A stretch of DNA of 64,000 bases. Source: Myxococcus stipitatus. Lineage in GTDB: Bacteria > Myxococcota > Myxococcia > Myxococcales > Myxococcaceae. This document shows positions 61,804 through 64,000 of this stretch, piece by piece (the stretch's first letter is position 1; every line of letters starts with the position of its first letter). The notes under the pieces are model-generated. The model saw only the letters and a list, made by a program, of their open reading frames with translations, was not told the origin of the DNA and ran no database searches. The DNA is taken from assembly GCF_021412625.1 (NCBI RefSeq), contig NZ_JAKCFI010000001.1, positions 248,001-312,000 of the forward strand, written 5' to 3'. The translations under genes and the position numbers were made by a program.

Positions 61804-63462
61804 ATGTCCGAGCTGCTGACCCGCGCCGAAGCGACGAACTACGCAGAGACCTCGCGTCATTCCGATGTGCTCGCCTTCGTGGACGAGCTGTGCCGCCGCA
61901 CGAAGCTCGCCCGACGGGTGGACTTCGGGAAGAGCGGAGAGGGTCAACCCCTCGTGGCGCTCATCGTGAGCGACCGCAACTGCTTCACGCCGGAGCTGGC
62001 GCGCAAGCAGAAGAAGGTCGTCGTCATGGTGGAGGCCAACATCCACGCCGGCGAGGTGGAGGGCAAGGAGGCGCTGCTCGCGCTCGCGCGCGACCTGACG
62101 CTCACGAAGCTGGGCCACAAGCTGCTCGACAAGCTGTGCCTGGTGCTCGTCCCCAACTTCAACCCGGACGGCAACGACCGCATCAGCCCCAACAACCGCA
62201 AGCTCAACCTCCGGAGCCTGGAGGGCCAGGTCAATCCGCCGGGCGGCGTGGGGACGCGCTACACGGGCGAGGGGTGGAACCTCAACCGCGACAGCACGAA
62301 GCAGGAGGCGCCGGAGACGCGCGCGTTGGCGAAGCTGCATCAGGCGTGGTGGCCGGAGCTGTTCATCGACTGCCACACCACCGACGGCAGCATCCACGCC
62401 TTCGACCTCACGTTCGACACGTCGCACTCGAACGAGCCGTTGTTCCAAGAGCTGCGGGACTACAACCGCGCGATGCTGGAGCGCGTGTCCGAGGCGGTGC
62501 GCAAGCGCCACGGCTTCGACAGCTTCTGGTACGGCAACTACCGCGAGGAGGACGAGCCCACCTCCGGCTGGCACACGTACCCCGCGCTGCCTCGCTTCGG
62601 CAGCCACTACCGGGGGCTGCTCGGGCGGCTGGACGTGCTGCTGGAGACCTACAGCTACATCGACTTCCCTCGCCGGTGCGCGGTGATGCGCGCGTGGCTC
62701 CTGGAGCTGATTCGCGAGGCGGCTCGGAGCGCCAAGGCCTTCCGCGCCGTCACGGAGGCGCAGCAGCAGGCCATCATCGCGCGAGGAGAGAACCCGGACC
62801 CCCAGGTCCTGGTGGGCATCAACTACGGCGTGGCCACGCGCGACGCGCAGGGGGCGCTCGCCTTCGAGTACCCCGCGTACGCGAAGCCCGGGGATACCGC
62901 CCGCGTCATGGCGTATGACGAGAAGAGCATCCGGGAGCGGCGCTACCCGGGGAAGAAGCACCGCGTCTACCGCGTGCCGCATCACCGGACCTTCATCCCC
63001 ACGCAGTCGGTGAGCACGCCCGCCGCGTACCTGGCCCCGCCGGAGCTGGCCCCGCGCCTGGAGGGACATGGCATCCGCTTCGAGGTGCTGCCCACGGCGC
63101 GGGCCTTCACCGTGGACAGCTACCGCGTGGCCCGGCGCGAGGAGACCTTCAGTCCGGACGTGGCGGCCAACGTCCCGCCCGTGGGCGAGGCCGAGGTGCC
63201 GCTGAGCATGAAGCCCAAGCCGGTGCGCTTCGAGACGGTGCTGACGGTGGCGCCCGAGCGCACCACGCGCGAGTTCCCCCAGGGTACGCTCTACATCCCC
63301 ACCTCCCAGCGCGCCGGCACGCTGGCGGTGTACCTGCTGGAGCCCCACTCGGACGACGGGCTGTGCCGCTGGCAGTTCCTCGACAAGCACATCGAGGTGG
63401 GCGGCCTGCACCCCGTCCACCGCGTGGTGAGTCCGGTCGCCGCGCCGAAGAAGGCGGAGTAG
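61804..63462 (+). CDS. M14-family zinc metallopeptidase
   Basis: A 552-residue carboxypeptidase-like protein. Zinc ligands are HxxE in EANIHAGEVEGKE (His and Glu) and the His in LFIDCHTTDGS. The substrate-binding NFNPDGNDR and NLNRDSTKQEAPE are those of the M14 group with Asn-Arg. The C-terminal 220 residues form an extra beta-rich domain. No signal peptide, so it seems cytoplasmic or exported by another route. It probably trims peptides or muropeptides. The start at 61804 (MSELLTRAEATNY) is the first in-frame ATG after the upstream gene's divergent start. Confidence 0.92.
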   Translation: MSELLTRAEATNYAETSRHSDVLAFVDELCRRTKLARRVDFGKSGEGQPLVALIVSDRNCFTPELARKQKKVVVMVEANIHAGEVEGKEALLALARDLTLTKLGHKLLDKLCLVLVPNFNPDGNDRISPNNRKLNLRSLEGQVNPPGGVGTRYTGEGWNLNRDSTKQEAPETRALAKLHQAWWPELFIDCHTTDGSIHAFDLTFDTSHSNEPLFQELRDYNRAMLERVSEAVRKRHGFDSFWYGNYREEDEPTSGWHTYPALPRFGSHYRGLLGRLDVLLETYSYIDFPRRCAVMRAWLLELIREAARSAKAFRAVTEAQQQAIIARGENPDPQVLVGINYGVATRDAQGALAFEYPAYAKPGDTARVMAYDEKSIRERRYPGKKHRVYRVPHHRTFIPTQSVSTPAAYLAPPELAPRLEGHGIRFEVLPTARAFTVDSYRVARREETFSPDVAANVPPVGEAEVPLSMKPKPVRFETVLTVAPERTTREFPQGTLYIPTSQRAGTLAVYLLEPHSDDGLCRWQFLDKHIEVGGLHPVHRVVSPVAAPKKAE

Positions 63463-63571
63463 GGCGTTCGCGAGGCGGGGCGGACGGGGAACACCGTTCG
63501 TCCCCGTCCGGCTCCCATTCGTCCCGGGTCGCGTGGAAGCCGTCATCCCGGGCCGGCTAGCCTTGCCGGCC

Positions 63572-64000
63572 ATGCGTGAGCCGGAAGCCGGGTGTCCGGG
63601 GGGTGAGGTGGAGCCCCTGCCTTCCTGGGCCGTGTGGTGGGGCTCGCTGGGGTGGTGGCTGGCGGACGCGCTCATCACCGTGAGCCAGGTGCAGCTGCTC
63701 CAGCGCATCGGCGAGGCGAAGGTCTCCGATGGCGAGCTGTGGCGCATGTCGCTGGCCAGTTCGCTGTTGTGGGTCCCCATCACGGTGATGTGCCTGCGGT
63801 TGTCGGAGCGGGTGCCCCTGGTGCGCGCGCGGCTGGGACGCGCCCTGGCGGTCCACCTGGGGGCGTTGCTGCTCGTGGTGGTGGGGAGGGCGGGTTTCGT
63901 CGTCCTCACCCAGGAGTCCATCGGTTGGTACGAGCGCATGCCCCGGGTGGCGGATGTGCTGGCCCAGAGCGTGGTCAACAACCTGCTGCCGTTCATCCTG
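63572..64000 (+). CDS. partial membrane sensor protein, probable LytS-like histidine kinase (N-terminus)
   Basis: The frame starts with MREPEAGCPGGEVEPLPSWA at 63572 and is open to the window end (143 residues). At least three hydrophobic segments are seen: WWGSLGWWLADALITVS, SLASSLLWVPITVMCLRL and LAVHLGALLLVVVGRAGFVV. The arrangement, with a short loop rich in charged residues between helices and SWAVWWGSL at the start, resembles the membrane part of myxobacterial LytS/AlgZ-type histidine kinases. The catalytic domain is outside the window, so this is an inference. It lies 109 bp after the M14 gene. Confidence 0.7.
   Translation, partial: MREPEAGCPGGEVEPLPSWAVWWGSLGWWLADALITVSQVQLLQRIGEAKVSDGELWRMSLASSLLWVPITVMCLRLSERVPLVRARLGRALAVHLGALLLVVVGRAGFVVLTQESIGWYERMPRVADVLAQSVVNNLLPFIL

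Overview
The window is about 70% GC, with strong G/C third-position bias and densely packed genes on both strands. Gene content points to a myxobacterium of the Myxococcus/Corallococcus type: two lipoxygenases, many secreted lipoproteins, a thermolysin-like protease with PPC domains, a GH6 cellulase, PilZ and ECF signalling, CHAT/caspase-like and STAND/WD40 proteins, and an annexin-repeat protein. This assignment is inferred from gene content, not from a marker gene. I found no rRNA, tRNA, CRISPR array or intact insertion sequence.

Layout. 0-2.3 kb: a DUF2652 cyclase-like protein, a VOC protein and the decayed remains of an RND efflux locus. 2.3-6.5 kb: a 1275-residue protein with five annexin-like repeats and a C-terminal zeta-toxin-like kinase, followed by a small gene that may be its immunity partner. 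6.6-10.2 kb: secreted and membrane proteins. 10.2-16.8 kb: a probable oxylipin cluster with lipoxygenase, P450 and desaturase on the minus strand and a second lipoxygenase diverging from it. 16.8-19.6 kb: a MocR regulator divergent from a cupin gene, then a dienelactone hydrolase. 19.8-27.1 kb: a CHAT/degenerate-SIR2 protein translationally coupled to an nSTAND-TM-WD40 protein, facing a second caspase-like peptidase. This is the best candidate conflict or cell-death system in the window. 27.4-36.3 kb: lipase, serine hydrolase with TPRs, a DGPF/YCII protein and an ECF42-type sigma factor flanking rarA, DUF2277 and membrane proteins. 36.6-43.3 kb: two divergent LysR pairs (with an alpha/beta hydrolase and an EamA transporter), a PH-domain protein and a lipoprotein. 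43.3-54.5 kb: M4 metalloprotease, methyltransferase, an RNase HI with a C-terminal viroplasmin-like domain, a di-haem oxidoreductase, lipoproteins and MscS. 54.7-64 kb: LRR lipoprotein, PilZ protein, amidase, GH6 cellulase, UPF0178, M14 peptidase and the start of a membrane sensor gene that runs off the window.

The lipoxygenase cluster plausibly makes fatty-acid hydroperoxides that the P450, which lacks the oxygen-activating acid/threonine pair, would rearrange. The CHAT/STAND/caspase locus resembles NTPase-gated protease conflict systems of multicellular bacteria. Several convergent gene pairs are separated by long perfect hairpins, and two convergent pairs share a CTAG stop overlap. All functional statements come from motif reading. 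No database search was run.
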